A DNA stretch of 64,000 nucleotides, from positions 1-64,000 of the forward strand of contig NZ_WJBC01000008.1 in NCBI RefSeq assembly GCF_014284475.1, given 5' to 3'. A model generated the notes under the pieces. It had not been told where the DNA came from. It ran no database searches and worked only from the letters and a program-made list of their open reading frames with translations. Origin of the DNA: Acetobacterium fimetarium. GTDB lineage: Bacteria > Bacillota > Clostridia > Eubacteriales > Eubacteriaceae. Numbering within the stretch: the stretch's first letter is position 1; each line of letters begins with the position of its first letter. Both the position numbers and the translations under genes were made by a program. Shown here piece by piece: positions 63,535 to 64,000 of this stretch.

Positions 63535-64000
63535 ATGAAAATGACCAGTGGTGTCGAACAGGCAGTCTGCATTTTATTAATGCTGGCTTCACAGCATAAC
63601 GGATTGCCCTTGAAAAGCGTTACCCTGAGCACCCGGCTTCAGGTGTCGGAGTCTTATCTCAAAAAAGTTTTGCGAAAGCTGGTGGTTAGTGGCCTGATTA
63701 ATTCCAGCGCATCGAAAACCGGCGGTTTCAGCCTTGCAAAATCCGATGAGTCGATCACCTTATTAGAGGTTTTCGAAGCAATCGAAGGTTCCGAGCCTTT
63801 TTTTGTCCCCTCCAATTTGGTGGAGAAAGTTTTCCTGCTGCCGGAAACCATTAAAAAAAATAAAAGCACCGTCATCACGATTATTTCTGAAGCCGAAGCA
63901 CTCTATAAAAATCGGTTGCAGCAATGCACGCTCCGACAACTAAGGTATTATGCCGACAATAAAACTCCCGGAACGGTTGACTGGAACGTCATTGTCGAAC
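63535..64000 (+). CDS. Rrf2-family transcription regulator, partial at the edge
   Basis: 155 codons are visible and the gene runs off the window. The N-terminal winged helix reads SGVEQAVCILLMLA and LKSVTLSTRLQVSESYLKKVLRKLVVSGLI, then SSASKTGGFSLAK, matching Rrf2 regulators such as IscR/NsrR. No Cys cluster for an Fe-S site is seen in the visible part, apart from isolated Cys, so it may not be an Fe-S sensor. AAAAGGATGTG precedes the ATG. Confidence 0.85.
   Translation, partial: MKMTSGVEQAVCILLMLASQHNGLPLKSVTLSTRLQVSESYLKKVLRKLVVSGLINSSASKTGGFSLAKSDESITLLEVFEAIEGSEPFFVPSNLVEKVFLLPETIKKNKSTVITIISEAEALYKNRLQQCTLRQLRYYADNKTPGTVDWNVIVE

Overview
The window looks like a chromosomal segment of an acetogenic clostridium close to Acetobacterium/Eubacterium. 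This is inferred from gene content: a bacterial-type split pyrrolysine system (pylSc, pylSn, pylB, pylC, pylD, tRNA-Pyl) with a monomethylamine methyltransferase; a second corrinoid methyltransferase operon for a quaternary amine; LL-diaminopimelate aminotransferase; type I and type III glutamine synthetases; and AT-rich spacers. No rRNA, phage, CRISPR array or intact insertion sequence was seen.

Region 1 (1-14.9 kb, all on the minus strand) is a methylamine island. In transcription order it reads: small RNA S4, amt2, glnB2, small RNAs S2 and S3, mtmC, mtmB (in-frame amber codon), pylT, pylSc, pylB, pylC, pylD, pylSn, a UroD-like/thioredoxin fusion, amt1, glnB1, a CobW-like GTPase, a MetH-activation-domain protein, and small RNA S1. 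MtmB would move the methyl group of monomethylamine to the MtmC corrinoid, the released ammonium enters nitrogen metabolism, and Amt/PII pairs stand on both sides. The most unusual signal is a family of short transcription units. Each has a near-consensus TTGACA-N17-TATAAT promoter, about 115-145 nt of RNA and a nearly identical terminator (GATAACAGG...CCTGTTATC). They lie at both ends of the island and in the mtmC leader. I could not assign them to a known RNA family.

Region 2 (14.9-28.3 kb) is mostly housekeeping: HtrA protease and a YycJ-like hydrolase, murA, dapL and lysA (lysine/peptidoglycan precursors; lysA has a structured leader), a DnaD-like protein and a DnaC-like helicase loader, a TrmN6-like methyltransferase, a cluster of DnaA boxes, a membrane protein with a degenerate GGDEF-like domain, and a YabE-like 3D/G5 cell-wall protein.

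Region 3 (28.3-42.4 kb) has a TrpB2-type tryptophan synthase beta chain, an OmpR-type two-component system, a VTC-domain/DUF4956 pair and a nitrogen block: glnA with an ANTAR regulator, divergent glnN (GSIII) with a structured leader, and a stand-alone glutamate synthase FMN domain. A PH/SHOCT-type protein follows.

Region 4 (42.4-50.9 kb) is a quaternary-amine demethylation locus. An MtrH-like methyltransferase, a BCCT transporter, an MttB-family protein without an amber codon and a corrinoid protein follow a consensus sigma-54 promoter. A PAS/AAA+ sigma-54 activator is divergent, and a second BCCT gene lies downstream.

Region 5 (51-64 kb) holds a small conserved protein, a VOC protein, an FGGY kinase, an SDR dehydrogenase and a PdxA homologue (possibly polyol or sugar-acid catabolism), a BceRS-BceAB-type peptide-resistance module, a secreted subtilisin with six ChW repeats, and a partial Rrf2-type regulator. 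Long palindromic intergenic repeats occur at about 20.0, 32.3 and 55.9 kb.
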